The notes beneath the pieces are model-generated. The model saw only the letters and a program-made list of their open reading frames with translations, had not been told where the DNA came from and ran no database searches. From positions 1 through 64,000 of the forward strand of contig NZ_JAASQO010000011.1 in NCBI RefSeq assembly GCF_011762095.1: DNA of 64,000 nucleotides, given 5' to 3'. Positions 7,506 through 18,031 of this stretch are shown piece by piece. The stretch's first letter is position 1; each line of letters opens with the position of its first letter. This DNA is from Parvibaculum indicum (lineage in GTDB: Bacteria; Pseudomonadota; Alphaproteobacteria; Parvibaculales; Parvibaculaceae). A program made the position numbers and the translations under genes.

Positions 7506-8492
7506 TCAACCGCGACCTTCTGCCGGTTCGACTTCGACGGTGATATGCGACAGCCCGCGAATGGGGGTCAGCCGGGCCTTGTAATAGGAGGGCTCCCGCG
7601 GCGTCGCCGAGACGAGCGCGACGATGGCGGCATGGTGCCCCGGCCCGACCTGCCACACGTGAAGATCGGTGATCCGGCTATCGGCCTTTTCCATCGCCCG
7701 GTGGATTTCACCGGGAATATCCCTGTCTCCCGGCGTCCGATCCAGCAGCACCGCGCCGGCATCGCGTATCAGCCCCCACGACCAGTGCGCGATGACCAGC
7801 GCGCCCACCACCCCCATCAGCGGGTCCGCCCATATCCAGCCGTAAACGCTGCCGAGCGCCAGCGCCAGAATGGCGAGGATCGATGTCAGCGCATCGGCCA
7901 GCACATGCAGATAGGCGGCACGCAGATTATTGTCGCGCGCCCGTCCGGCATCTGCGTGGCCATGCCCCTTGCCGTGATCGTGCCCGTGAGCTTGATCGTG
8001 CCCATGATCGTGAGCATGCCCGTGATGATGGTGATGATCGTCCCTCAGCAGCCAGGCGCAGGCGAGATTGACGGCGAGGCCCAAAGCGGCGACGCCCATC
8101 GCCTGTCCGAAGTCGATCCGCACCGGGTTTGCCAGCCGCACCAGGCTTTCCCAGCCGATCAGCAAGGCGACGAGCGCGAGAATGACCGCGCTCGCAAAGG
8201 CCCCCAGATCGCCGAGCTTTCCCGTGCCGAAGGCGAAGCGCGGGTCTTCCGCGTAGCGCCGGGCATAGAGATAGGCCAGCGCGGCGATCAGCATGGCGCC
8301 CGCATGGGTCGACATATGCCAGCCATCCGCCACCAGCGCCATCGAACCGTAGATCGTGCCGGCCGCGATTTCGACGACCATCATCGTCGCCGTCAGCGCG
8401 ATGACCAGCCAGACCCGGCGCTCGTTGCGCCTGTGGTTCGCGCCCAGAAAATCATGGGAATGGGTATGCGTGGAGATGTCGTCGAGTGTCAT
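7506..8492 (-). CDS. dmeF: Cation diffusion facilitator, Ni/Co efflux (DmeF-type)
   Basis: This 328-residue inner-membrane metal/proton antiporter has six predicted membrane helices. The N-terminal HDFLGANHRRNERR is characteristic of DmeF. Transport-site motifs are ADGWHMSTHAG in helix 2 and HVLADALTS in helix 5. A long His/Asp-rich cytoplasmic loop (about residues 152-178, with repeated HGHDH) lies between helices 4 and 5, and a short C-terminal CDF domain follows. It lies 23 bp downstream of a repressor with an RcnR-type ligand set, which points to nickel or cobalt export. Confidence 0.9.
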   Translation of the reverse strand: MTLDDISTHTHSHDFLGANHRRNERRVWLVIALTATMMVVEIAAGTIYGSMALVADGWHMSTHAGAMLIAALAYLYARRYAEDPRFAFGTGKLGDLGAFASAVILALVALLIGWESLVRLANPVRIDFGQAMGVAALGLAVNLACAWLLRDDHHHHHGHAHDHGHDQAHGHDHGKGHGHADAGRARDNNLRAAYLHVLADALTSILAILALALGSVYGWIWADPLMGVVGALVIAHWSWGLIRDAGAVLLDRTPGDRDIPGEIHRAMEKADSRITDLHVWQVGPGHHAAIVALVSATPREPSYYKARLTPIRGLSHITVEVEPAEGRG

Positions 8493-8515
8493 GGAGCCGC
8501 CTTCCCGCGCCGCGT

Positions 8516-8788
8516 CTACTTCATGTAAGTCCGGATGATGCCGAGCAGTTCCTCGCCGCCCTGCTCGCGCTCGGCGGCGCTTCCGGCCCGCAGAACATGC
8601 TCGCGAAGATGGTCCTCCAGCAGTTCCGCCGTGAGCCCGTTCATCGCCCCCCGCGCGGAGGCAAGCTGGCGCAGCACTTCCGCGCAGGGCTTTTCGCTAT
8701 CGAGCGCGCGTTCGACCCCCTCGAGCTGCCCCTTGAGGCGGCGGATCCGGGCGATCAGCTTGTCTTTCTTGCGGATGGTGTGAGCCAT
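8516..8788 (-). CDS. dmeR: Ni/Co-responsive repressor, RcnR/CsoR family (DmeR-type)
   Basis: This 90-residue all-helical DNA-binding repressor has His3, Cys35, His60 and His64, exactly the RcnR nickel/cobalt ligand set. Formaldehyde sensors of the FrmR type differ at positions 2-3 and 64, so a metal sensor is more likely. The start MAHTIRKKDK at 8788 was chosen so that His3 is in place; the longer frame reads through intergenic repeats. It is first in an operon with dmeF and is probably autoregulated through the G-tract operator at 8812-8836. Confidence 0.9.
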   Translation of the reverse strand: MAHTIRKKDKLIARIRRLKGQLEGVERALDSEKPCAEVLRQLASARGAMNGLTAELLEDHLREHVLRAGSAAEREQGGEELLGIIRTYMK

Positions 8789-9152
8789 GGCACGCCGGGC
8801 CTTTCGATCAATATAGTATAGGGGACTATAGTATATGCCGCACCGGAGGAAAAGAGCCCCCTCGCCCTGAGAAGCGGACGCCCCTCCGCGTCTCGAAGGG
8901 CGAGCCCCGCGCCTGCCGCCCCGGATCCCGGGGCAAGCCCGGGATGACATCCGTTTTTTTGGAAAGGCCGAGGCCAAAACCAAAGTGTCATCCCGGGATT
9001 TATTCCCGGGATCCACTCGCATCGCGATGTGCCGATAAGTGGATTGGGTCCCGGCTTTCGCCGGAATGACGCCGAAGCTGCGACACCCCATTGCCAGCCC
9101 CCGCGCGATACGTCACAAAGGCGCCCGCAACCTTCCACTCACGGGTACCGTC
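8789..9152. other. Divergent promoter region with operator and palindromic repeats
   Basis: This gap between dmeR and the ABC-F gene holds the dmeR operator (8812-8836), a family B repeat (8858-8910), and three family A arms (8925-8947, 8988-9012, 9045-9070). I see no gene in it. Reading the last A unit as protein gives the spurious peptide MDWVPAFAGMT. Confidence 0.75.
8812..8836. promoter_or_regulatory. Probable DmeR operator
   Basis: Two TATAGTATA units (8812-8820 and 8827-8835) flank the G-tract GGGGAC; the centre TATAGGGGACTATA is itself a near palindrome. A G/C-tract flanked by AT-rich half-sites is the known design of RcnR/CsoR-family operators, and this one lies 24 bp upstream of dmeR. 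Assignment rests on this layout. Confidence 0.7.
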
Positions 9153-10964
<1,812 letters not shown>

Positions 10965-11128
10965 CAGGGTTAACCAATCTTCAAATTGTGCTTTGACTGT
11001 GTCCCATAATGGGGCTCTCATACCGTCAGGCAAGGCGCGGCCCGATAGAGACGGGGTGTGTGGGCGGCGCTTTCCGTCGAAAAAACAGGCTGTCGGATAT
11101 TCGGGGTCCGATAGCGGGGGATTTCCAT

Positions 11129-11608
11129 ATGGGGAAATGGCCACTCTGGATCGGCACCACGCTGCTCGCGGTCGCAGGCCTGCAGCTCGCCATGATTTTC
11201 GTTCTGCCGAGCCTGCCGATCGACGTTTCTTCCGAAAAGACGCCGCCATCGACCGGCGATGCGCCGGGCGAGGTCGCGGCCGCCGCGCAAAGCGCGACAA
11301 CGCAGGCCGCGCCGACGGCTGACCTGCCGCTCTACACCGCCTGCGTTCGCGAAACCTCGAAACATCCGATGCGTCTGGCGGCGGCGAGCGCGCAAGGCGC
11401 CCTCCCGGACGACCGGCAGCGCGATCTGCGGCGCGTCGACATGCTGTTCGTCTTCTCCGTCGATGCCCGCTCCGCGACCGCGCAGGCCGCGCATGATCGG
11501 GTCGTGATGCGGGCGCCCGCGCAGTTCGGCGTCGTCATGTATCGCAGCGTCGTCGCCCATGGCCGCGAAGACGGCGCGCAACAGGCGGCGGACTGCATGC
11601 CGTTCTGA
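11129..11608 (+). CDS. Exported or membrane-anchored protein of unknown function
   Basis: This 159-residue protein has an N-terminal hydrophobic helix (about residues 5-25, WIGTTLLAVAGLQLAMIFVL) acting as an anchor or uncleaved signal. An Ala/Thr-rich linker follows, then a compact domain with two cysteines (YTACVRE and ADCMPF at the C-terminus) that could form a periplasmic disulfide. The ATG at 11129 places the helix at the N-terminus; the longer frame adds a basic, non-signal extension. No family recognised. Confidence 0.6.
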   Translation: MGKWPLWIGTTLLAVAGLQLAMIFVLPSLPIDVSSEKTPPSTGDAPGEVAAAAQSATTQAAPTADLPLYTACVRETSKHPMRLAAASAQGALPDDRQRDLRRVDMLFVFSVDARSATAQAAHDRVVMRAPAQFGVVMYRSVVAHGREDGAQQAADCMPF

Positions 11609-11691
11609 CGCGGCCATGTCCGGCGGCTGGTTCTCCCCCGCCGCCGCTGCTAGGCTCTTTCTCACAGATACGGTTGCTTTATGCCCATTCG

Positions 11692-11722
11692 CGTCATGCC
11701 CCGCTTCAGGCAGGGCATGACG
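11692..11722. repeat. Inverted repeat, GTCATGCCC type
   Basis: CGTCATGCCC and GGGCATGACG form a perfect 10-bp stem with an 11-base loop. It is a variant of the palindromic repeats in this window and lies upstream of the ABC substrate-binding gene. I see no TPP riboswitch signature here. Confidence 0.7.
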
Positions 11723-11768
11723 AACAGGCAATTGTTTGCCATGTAGCTATCGCGGGGGAACCATCCAC

Positions 11769-12818
11769 ATGAATCGCACTCTCATGCTCGGCGGCGGCGC
11801 CATTCTCGCCGCTATCGCGGTGGCGCTTCTGCTCGTCCTGGACACCGCCGCCCCACCCGCGACGGATGACGACCTCGTTCATGTGAGCTTTGCCACCGAC
11901 TGGAAGGCGGAAGCAGAACATGGCGGTTTCTATCAGGCGCTGGCCAAGGGCTATTACCGCGAGGCGGGGCTCGACGTTTCCATCAAGCAGGGCGGCCCGG
12001 CGGTGAACGTGCCCCAGCTTCTCGCCACGGGTTCGGTCGATTTCGGCATCGGCTCCAACGCCTTCATCCCGCTCAACATGGCGGTGGTGAATGCGGGCGC
12101 CAAGGCCGTCATGGCGACCTTCCAGAAAGACCCGCAAGTGCTCATCACCCATCCGCGCGACGATGTGAAAAGCATCGCCGACATGAAGGGCAAGCCCATC
12201 ATGGTGTCGGATGCGACGGTGAGCGCCTTCTGGCAATGGCTGAAGGCGAAATACGATTTCACCGACGACCAGATCCGCAAATATACCTTCAACACCGCCC
12301 CCTTCATCGCCGACGAAAAGGCGATCCAGCAGGGTTATCTCTCGTCGGAGCCCTACACCATCGAAAAGCGAAGCGGCATGACACCGCAGGTCTTCCTGCT
12401 CGCCGACGCGGGCTATCCGGGCTATGCCTCCTTCATCATGGCGCCGAACGAGCTCATCGCCGAGCGGCCCGAGGTGGTTCGCGCCTTCGTCGAGGCGAGC
12501 ATTCGCGGCTGGGTCGATTATCTCTACGGCGACCCCGCACCCGGCAATGCGCTCATCAAGCGGGACAATCCGGATGCGACGGACGACCTGCTCGCGCATT
12601 CCATCTCGGTGCTGAAGGAAAACGGCATCGTCGATTCCGGCGAGACGGAAACGCTCGGGATCGGCGCGATGACGGATGCGCGCTGGCGCGATTTCTACAC
12701 CGCCATGCGCGATGCGGGCGTCTACCCCGCCGACCTCGATCTCGACAAGGCCTACACGCTCGCCTTCGTGAACAAGGGCGTCGGGCTCGAGCTAGAAAAG
12801 AAGTTCAAGGGCGAGTGA
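11769..12818 (+). CDS. ABC transporter substrate-binding protein, NMT1/ThiY family
   Basis: This 349-residue protein has an N-terminal hydrophobic helix (about 7-27) that anchors or exports it, then an NMT1/THI5-type solute-binding fold. The motif FATDWKAEAEHGGFYQAL and the later LLATGSVDFGIGSN resemble ThiY-like proteins that bind pyrimidine precursors of thiamine; nitrate, sulfonate or taurine ligands cannot be excluded. An ATPase and a permease follow on the same strand, completing an importer. The ATG at 11769 has a GGGGGA Shine-Dalgarno about 8 bp upstream. No TPP riboswitch was found, which weakens the thiamine reading. Confidence 0.85.
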   Translation: MNRTLMLGGGAILAAIAVALLLVLDTAAPPATDDDLVHVSFATDWKAEAEHGGFYQALAKGYYREAGLDVSIKQGGPAVNVPQLLATGSVDFGIGSNAFIPLNMAVVNAGAKAVMATFQKDPQVLITHPRDDVKSIADMKGKPIMVSDATVSAFWQWLKAKYDFTDDQIRKYTFNTAPFIADEKAIQQGYLSSEPYTIEKRSGMTPQVFLLADAGYPGYASFIMAPNELIAERPEVVRAFVEASIRGWVDYLYGDPAPGNALIKRDNPDATDDLLAHSISVLKENGIVDSGETETLGIGAMTDARWRDFYTAMRDAGVYPADLDLDKAYTLAFVNKGVGLELEKKFKGE

Positions 12819-12849
12819 GCCCTCTGGCTTTGCAGTCCAAAACAGGAGC

Positions 12850-12940
12850 TGTCATCCCGGCCTTGTGCCGGGATCCAGGGGCAACAGATGCAGAGTGTTC
12901 CGCCCCTGGGCCCCGGGACAAGCCCGGGGTGACATCCGCT
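12850..12940. repeat. Palindromic repeat pair, family A
   Basis: GTCATCCCGGCCTTGTGCCG followed by GGCCCCGGGACAAGCCCGGG and GTGACATCC form two back-to-back hairpins between the substrate-binding and ATPase genes. This could separate or stabilise parts of one transcript. Confidence 0.75.
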
Positions 12941-12995
12941 TTGTGATCTTCCCCCGCTATTCCCAAGGAATTCAGAAGACCCTACTCTTCATCTC

Positions 12996-13757
12996 ATGTC
13001 AGAAGCCACTTCCTCCCCCCTCATCTCGCTCGACCGTGTCGGCAAGACCTACGCCTCGGGTATCATGGCGCTCGGCGGGGTGAGCGCGGAGATTGCGCAA
13101 GGCTCGTTCGTCTCGCTGGTCGGGCCGTCGGGCTGCGGCAAGTCCACGCTGTTGCGCATTCTCGCAGGGCTCATCTCCGCCGATAGCGGCGCCGTCGCAT
13201 GGCCCGCCACCGGCGCGCGCCCGGCGGAACTCGGTTTCGTCTTTCAGGAAGCGACGCTCATGCCCTGGGCCAGCGTCTTCGACAATGTCTGGCTGCCGCT
13301 GAAGCTCAAGGGCCGGTCGAGAGAGCAGGCGCATGAGCGCGTCATGTCCGCGCTTTCCCGCGTGAGCCTGGCCGATTTCGCCGATGCTTTCCCGCGCGAG
13401 CTTTCGGGCGGCATGCGGATGCGCGTCTCCATCGCCCGTGCGCTGGTGACGGAGCCGCCCCTGCTGCTGATGGACGAACCCTTCGCCGCGCTCGACGAGT
13501 TCACGCGCGAAACGCTGGACGACGACCTCCTCGCGCTCTGGCACGCGCAAGCATGGACGGTCGTCTTCGTCACCCATTCCATCTACGAAGCGGTTTACCT
13601 GTCGCAGCGCGTGCTGGTCATGGGCGCGCGGCCGGGCCGCATCGTCGCGGATGTGAAGATCGACGCCCCGGCGGAACGCGGACGCGACTTCCGCGAATCC
13701 CATCTCTATATCGACCAATGTGCGGCCATCTCCGCCAAGCTCCGGGAGGCGTCATGA
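12996..13757 (+). CDS. ABC transporter ATP-binding protein, NitT/TauT type
   Basis: This 253-residue nucleotide-binding subunit has Walker A GPSGCGKST (about 43-51), a Q-loop in VFQEATLMPW, signature LSGGM (about 137), Walker B LLLMDEPFAALDE (about 157) and switch His in FVTHS. The EATLMPW segment is typical of the taurine/nitrate/ThiZ-type ATPases. Its stop overlaps the permease start by the ATGA arrangement, so the two are translationally coupled. Confidence 0.92.
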   Translation: MSEATSSPLISLDRVGKTYASGIMALGGVSAEIAQGSFVSLVGPSGCGKSTLLRILAGLISADSGAVAWPATGARPAELGFVFQEATLMPWASVFDNVWLPLKLKGRSREQAHERVMSALSRVSLADFADAFPRELSGGMRMRVSIARALVTEPPLLLMDEPFAALDEFTRETLDDDLLALWHAQAWTVVFVTHSIYEAVYLSQRVLVMGARPGRIVADVKIDAPAERGRDFRESHLYIDQCAAISAKLREAS

Positions 13758-14560
13758 TGACCGACAGCCGGTTCCAGACGCGCTTCTGGCGCATCGCGCT
13801 GCCGCTTCTCGTCGGCGTCGCCGTGCTGCTTGTCTGGCAGGGCGCCGTTACCGCCTTCGACGTGCCTTCCTTCGTCCTGCCCGCGCCCACGCTCATCGCC
13901 GAAAGCCTTGTCGCCAATTTCGGCTCGCTGATGGGCTCGCTCGTCGTGACGTTGCGCGTCACCATCGCGGCCTTCCTGCTCGCCTCCATCGGCGGCGTGG
14001 CGCTTGCCATCCTCTTCGTGCAGAACCGCGCGGTGGAAACGGCGCTCTTTCCCTATGCGATCATCCTGCAGGTGACGCCGGTCGTCGCCATCGCGCCGCT
14101 CATTCTCATCTGGGTCGGCTTCGACCAGGTGGAACTGGCGCTCCTCATCCTCGCCTGGATCGTCGCTTTCTTCCCGGTCCTCTCGAACAGCGTGCTGGGC
14201 CTGCGCTCGGTCGATCACAATCTGGCCGATCTCTTCCGGCTCTACGGCGCCTCGCGGCTGCAGACGCTGATCGAGCTTCAGCTTCCCGCCGCGCTGCCCT
14301 ACATCCTTGCGGGCATGAAGATTTCCGGCGGCCTCGCGCTTATCGGCGCGGTGGTGGCGGAGTTCGTGGCCGGCTCGGGCGCCTCCACCGGCCTTGCCTG
14401 GCGGATCGTCGAAGCGGGCAACCGGCTCGACATCCCCAAAATGTTCGCCGCCCTCTTCCTCCTGTCGCTGCTGGGCATTGCGATCTTCTTCCTGCTGTCG
14501 CTGGTGGAATATCTGCTGCTGCGCCGCTGGCATGAGAGCGTGATCCGGCGGGAGGGGTAA
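13754..14560 (+). CDS. ABC transporter permease, NitT/TauT type
   Basis: This 268-residue inner-membrane protein has about six membrane helices and the EAA-like loop (RLYGASRLQTLIELQLPAAL) that contacts the ATPase. VLPAPTLIAESL near the N-terminus is typical of SsuC/TauC/ThiX-like permeases. The ATG at 13754 overlaps the ATPase stop; the next codon is also ATG. It completes the importer with the genes at 11769 and 12996. Confidence 0.92.
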   Translation: MMTDSRFQTRFWRIALPLLVGVAVLLVWQGAVTAFDVPSFVLPAPTLIAESLVANFGSLMGSLVVTLRVTIAAFLLASIGGVALAILFVQNRAVETALFPYAIILQVTPVVAIAPLILIWVGFDQVELALLILAWIVAFFPVLSNSVLGLRSVDHNLADLFRLYGASRLQTLIELQLPAALPYILAGMKISGGLALIGAVVAEFVAGSGASTGLAWRIVEAGNRLDIPKMFAALFLLSLLGIAIFFLLSLVEYLLLRRWHESVIRREG

Positions 14561-14944
14561 GGGCCGGGGTCCAGAGCGTAAATAATACCAGGGCCACGGC
14601 CCTTCGAGACGCGGCTTCGCCGCTCCTCAGGGTGAGGATTGAATTCTGAAATGCCTCCTCATCCTGAGGAGGCCCGAAGGGCCGTCTCGAAGGATGCGGC
14701 CCCTGGATCCCGGGACAAGCCCGGGATGACATCCATGGGAAGCGGAAAGCTCCCGGAAATCCGCCATTTTTCCAATTTTTATATCTTTTCAGTGTGAATA
14801 ATATAATTCTACACTCCTATTGACGCGCAATTCAAAAACACCCATCTTATGCGCGAAATACGGCAGGTGCCGGAAGCGCTCGCGTGAAACCAGCGAAAGC
14901 ACGTCCCGTCCCCTGCGCCACCTTCTTGATGATGGGAGCGGCCA
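14561..14944. other. Intergenic region: repeats, then AT-rich promoter area
   Basis: 14596-14735 holds family B arms (CCTTCGAGACGCGGCTTCGC and CATCCTGAGGAGGCCCGAAG) and a family A unit (GGATCCCGGGACAAGCCCGG). 14765-14835 is AT-rich, with TATTGACGCGCAATTC that could supply a -35 element for the sulfite reductase operon. I see no gene. Confidence 0.6.
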
Positions 14945-15280
14945 ATGGCCCAGCACACGCGCAAGGGCGCCAAGGAACAGGCGCTGACGGCGAACCGTCT
15001 GATCGACGGGGTCGTGGTCTATCTCACCGCGGACGGCAAATTGTCGGAATCGCTCCAGGACGCGGAAGTGGCCGAGGGCAAGGAGGCCGCCGAGGCGCTG
15101 CTCACCCGCGCGACGCCCTTCGTGGACGCCAATGAAATCATCGAACCCTATCTCTTCGCCGTGGAACTTGAAGACGGACGGATCCGCGCCGTCAGCGTTC
15201 GCGAGACGATCCGTCAGGCCGGGCCGACGGTCCGGCTCGACCTCGGCAAGCAGGCGGAGCTGGCCGACGTTCACGGCTAG
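14945..15280 (+). CDS. DUF2849 protein of the sulfite reductase operon
   Basis: This 111-residue soluble protein matches DUF2849, a small family almost always found just upstream of the single-subunit sulfite reductase in alphaproteobacteria. It has a basic N-terminus and a motif GVVVYLTADGKLSE near residue 22. No catalytic residues are evident. Its role is unknown, but conserved linkage suggests a part in siroheme enzyme function or sulfite supply. It is first in the operon DUF2849-sir-DUF934. Confidence 0.85.
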   Translation: MAQHTRKGAKEQALTANRLIDGVVVYLTADGKLSESLQDAEVAEGKEAAEALLTRATPFVDANEIIEPYLFAVELEDGRIRAVSVRETIRQAGPTVRLDLGKQAELADVHG

Positions 15281-15324
15281 GCGCGCAAAGACACGCCGGT
15301 CTCCGGCGGAAAGGCAGACGACCC

Positions 15325-16983
15325 ATGTATCGTTACGATGAGTTCGACCACAGTCTCGTGAAGGAACGTGTCGAGCAGTTTCGCGGCCAGGTCGCGCGGC
15401 GGCTCGACGGCGACATCACCGAAGACGAGTTCAAGCCGATCCGGCTGATGAACGGTCTCTACCTTCAGCTTCACGCCTATATGCTCCGCGTCGCCGTGCC
15501 CTATGGCACGCTGTCCTCGAAACAGCTTCGCAAGCTGGCCGACATCGCGCGCAAATACGACCGCGGCTACGGCCATTTCACCACGCGGCAGAACCTTCAG
15601 TACAACTGGCCGGCGCTGAAAGACGTGCCCGCCATTCTGGACGAGCTGGCCTCGGTCGAAATGCATTGCATCCAGACCTCGGGCAACTGCATCCGCAACG
15701 TCACGTCGGACCAGTATGCCGGCGCCGCGAAGGACGAAGTGGAAGATCCGCGCATCATCTCCGAGGTGATCCGCCAGTGGTCCACCTTCCACCCGGAATT
15801 CTCGTTCCTGCCGCGCAAGTTCAAGATCGCCGTCTCCGGCACCGAAGCGGATCGCGCCGCGATCAAGGTGCATGACATCGGCATCCAGATCGTGACGAAC
15901 GACAAGGGCGAGGTCGGCTATCAGGTCTATGTCGGCGGCGGCCTCGGCCGCACGCCCATGATCGGCAAGAAGATCGGCGATTTCGTGCCCAAAGCCGACC
16001 TCCTCGCCTATCTCGAAGCGGTCATGCGCGTCTACAACATGAACGGACGCCGCGACAATCTCTACAAGTCGCGCATCAAGATCCTCGTGCACGAGATCGG
16101 CGCGGAAGAGATGCAGCGCCAGGTCGAGGAAGAGTTCGCCGAAATCAGGAAGACCGGCGCGCTCAACCTGCCGCAGGACGAGATCGACCGTATCAAGGCC
16201 TATTTCGCCGATCCGGCCTTCGAGGACCTGTCCGACGACGCGGCCGAGCTCGATGCCGCCATCGCCGCCGACAAGGGCTTTGCCCATTGGGTGAAGAACA
16301 ACACCGCCGCGCATAAGAAGCCCGGCTATGCCATCGTCAACATCTCGCTGAAGCCCATCGGCGGCACGCCGGGCGACTGCTCGGCCGACCAGATGGACGC
16401 GGTTGCCGCGCTCGCCGAAAAATACAGCTTCGACGAGCTGCGCGTGACGCATGAGCAGAACCTGACGCTCGCCCATGTGCGCAAGGCCGACCTCAAGGCG
16501 GTTTACGATGCGCTGAAGGCGGCCGATCTCGCCACGGCGAACGTCAATCTCATCACCGACCAGATCGCCTGCCCCGGCCTCGACTATTGCAATCTCGCCA
16601 ATGCGCGCTCCATCCCGATCGCGCAGGAGATTTCAAACCGCTTCGCGGATATCGAACGCCAGCACGACATCGGCGAGCTGAAGATCAACACCTCGGGCTG
16701 CATCAATGCCTGCGGCCACCACCATGTCGGCCATATCGGCATTCTCGGCGTCGACAAGAAGGGCGTCGAATATTACCAGGTGACGCTGGGCGGCTCGGCG
16801 GACGAGAACACCGCCATCGGCGACATTCTGGGCCCGGCCTTCACCGAGCAGGAAATTCCCGACGCCATCGAGAAGATCGTGAAGATCTATCTCGACACCC
16901 GTCAGGACGGCGAACGGTTCATCGACACCTATCGCCGCGTCGGCATCCAGCCGTTCAAGGAGAACGTCTATGAAGCTCATTAA
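15325..16983 (+). CDS. Assimilatory nitrite/sulfite reductase (siroheme, 4Fe-4S)
   Basis: This 552-residue enzyme performs the six-electron reduction of sulfite to sulfide (or nitrite to ammonia). It has two ferredoxin-like halves and the siroheme/4Fe-4S ligand motifs CPGLDYC (Cys416, Cys422) and GCINACG (Cys459, Cys463). The neighbours DUF2849 and DUF934 indicate sulfite reduction and cysteine synthesis rather than nitrite assimilation. No CysJ-type flavoprotein is adjacent, so electrons may come from ferredoxin. The stop overlaps the next start by 14 bp. Confidence 0.92.
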   Translation: MYRYDEFDHSLVKERVEQFRGQVARRLDGDITEDEFKPIRLMNGLYLQLHAYMLRVAVPYGTLSSKQLRKLADIARKYDRGYGHFTTRQNLQYNWPALKDVPAILDELASVEMHCIQTSGNCIRNVTSDQYAGAAKDEVEDPRIISEVIRQWSTFHPEFSFLPRKFKIAVSGTEADRAAIKVHDIGIQIVTNDKGEVGYQVYVGGGLGRTPMIGKKIGDFVPKADLLAYLEAVMRVYNMNGRRDNLYKSRIKILVHEIGAEEMQRQVEEEFAEIRKTGALNLPQDEIDRIKAYFADPAFEDLSDDAAELDAAIAADKGFAHWVKNNTAAHKKPGYAIVNISLKPIGGTPGDCSADQMDAVAALAEKYSFDELRVTHEQNLTLAHVRKADLKAVYDALKAADLATANVNLITDQIACPGLDYCNLANARSIPIAQEISNRFADIERQHDIGELKINTSGCINACGHHHVGHIGILGVDKKGVEYYQVTLGGSADENTAIGDILGPAFTEQEIPDAIEKIVKIYLDTRQDGERFIDTYRRVGIQPFKENVYEAH

Positions 16984-17494
16984 GAACGGAAAATTCGTCG
17001 AGCAGGATTTCGTCGCCGTCGGCGCGGACGACGCCCTGCCCGACGGCGCGGTGATCGTGCCGCTGGAACGCTGGGAAGCCGAACGCGACAGCCTCATCAC
17101 CCGCAACACGCCCATCGGCGTGAAGCTGGAAAGCGGCCAGCACCCCGAACGCATCCGCGAGGATCTCGACCATTTCTCGGTGGTGGCGCTCGATTTCCCG
17201 ATCTACCGCAATGGCCGCGCCTATTCCTATGCGCGCCTGCTGCGCGACCGCTACGGCTATGAGGGCGAGGTTCGCGCCGTCGGCAATGTGCTGCAGGACC
17301 AGTTCTATTTCATGGTCCGCTGCGGCTTCGATGCACTGGAAGTGCAGGACAAGATCACGCCGGAAGTGTTCGAGCAGTCGGTCGGCGCCTTCACCTATGC
17401 CTATCAGCCCGCCGCGGACGACCGCCCGACCGTCATGTCGCTGCGCCACCGCCTCGCGGCCCGCGCGGACGAAGCCCGCGCCGCCGCGGACTGA
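16970..17494 (+). CDS. DUF934 protein of the sulfite reductase operon
   Basis: This 174-residue soluble protein begins inside the last codons of the reductase gene. It carries the DUF934 core LDFPIYRNGRAYSYARLLRD and a C-terminal Arg/Ala-rich tail. The family is consistently linked with sulfite reductase and PAPS reductase genes; a direct function has not been assigned to my knowledge. Translational coupling suggests stoichiometric need. A strong terminator follows. Confidence 0.85.
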   Translation: MKLIKNGKFVEQDFVAVGADDALPDGAVIVPLERWEAERDSLITRNTPIGVKLESGQHPERIREDLDHFSVVALDFPIYRNGRAYSYARLLRDRYGYEGEVRAVGNVLQDQFYFMVRCGFDALEVQDKITPEVFEQSVGAFTYAYQPAADDRPTVMSLRHRLAARADEARAAAD

Positions 17495-17525
17495 CCTGCC
17501 TCACGCCTTTTCGCCGCTCGAAAAC

Positions 17526-17558
17526 GAAACGCCCCGTCTGTTGAGGACGGGGCGTTTT
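17526..17558. terminator. Rho-independent terminator between convergent genes
   Basis: AACGCCCCGTC and GACGGGGCGTT form an 11-bp stem with an 8-base loop, with an A-rich left flank and TTTTCG right flank. It can stop the sulfite reductase operon and possibly the convergent HxlR gene. Confidence 0.85.
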
Positions 17559-17571
17559 CGTTCGCCGGGCC

Positions 17572-17958
17572 CTAGTCTTCCGGCGTCCCGTCTTCGGGGC
17601 GCTGCGCGGCCCATGTCAGCAAGGCATCCAGCGCAGGGCACAATGCCTGGCCCCAATCCGTCAGTCCGTATTCCACCTTGGGCGGCACCTGATGATGGAC
17701 GATGCGGCGCACGATGCCGTCCGCCTCCATCTGACGAAGCTGCTGGATGAGCATTTTCTGCGAGACGCCCGGGATGGCGCGTTCGAGTTCGGAAAAGCGC
17801 AGGATGCGCCCGCCGAAAAGATGGAAGAGGATGATGAGCTTCCACCGCCCTTCGAGCAGTTTCAGCGCCTGTTCCACACCTTCGGCCGCCGATTCCCGGG
17901 TGTATTCGGCGGGCTTACTTTCCGGTGAGTACCTTACTTTTTCGTGCGTTCTTGTCAT
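17572..17958 (-). CDS. HxlR-family transcriptional regulator
   Basis: This 128-residue winged-helix regulator has the family core LLEGRWKLIILFHLFGG then FSELERAIPGVSQKML (recognition helix) and a wing ending in VPPKVEYGLTDWG. The usual N-terminal redox Cys of HxlR/YodB sensors is absent at that place, so the signal is unclear. It is divergent from the NTF2-like gene at 18032. Near its start AGTACCTTACT (17928-17938) is a small palindrome that could be its operator. Confidence 0.88.
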   Translation of the reverse strand: MTRTHEKVRYSPESKPAEYTRESAAEGVEQALKLLEGRWKLIILFHLFGGRILRFSELERAIPGVSQKMLIQQLRQMEADGIVRRIVHHQVPPKVEYGLTDWGQALCPALDALLTWAAQRPEDGTPED

Positions 17959-18031
17959 TTCGTAAGCCTAGTCCAATCTTTGGGACAGCGCCAACGCGGC
18001 ACGTCTCCGCCGCCAACCCGAAGAGGTTCCC

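Noticed and set aside
9039-9152. N-terminal extension MDWVPAFAGMT on the ABC-F gene
   Set aside because: It is a translation of a family A palindromic repeat, not protein-coding sequence; the TTG at 9153 suits the family.
11609-11768. Possible TPP riboswitch upstream of the ThiY-like gene
   Set aside because: Neither of the conserved thi-box segments is present; only an inverted repeat of the GTCATGCCC type is seen.
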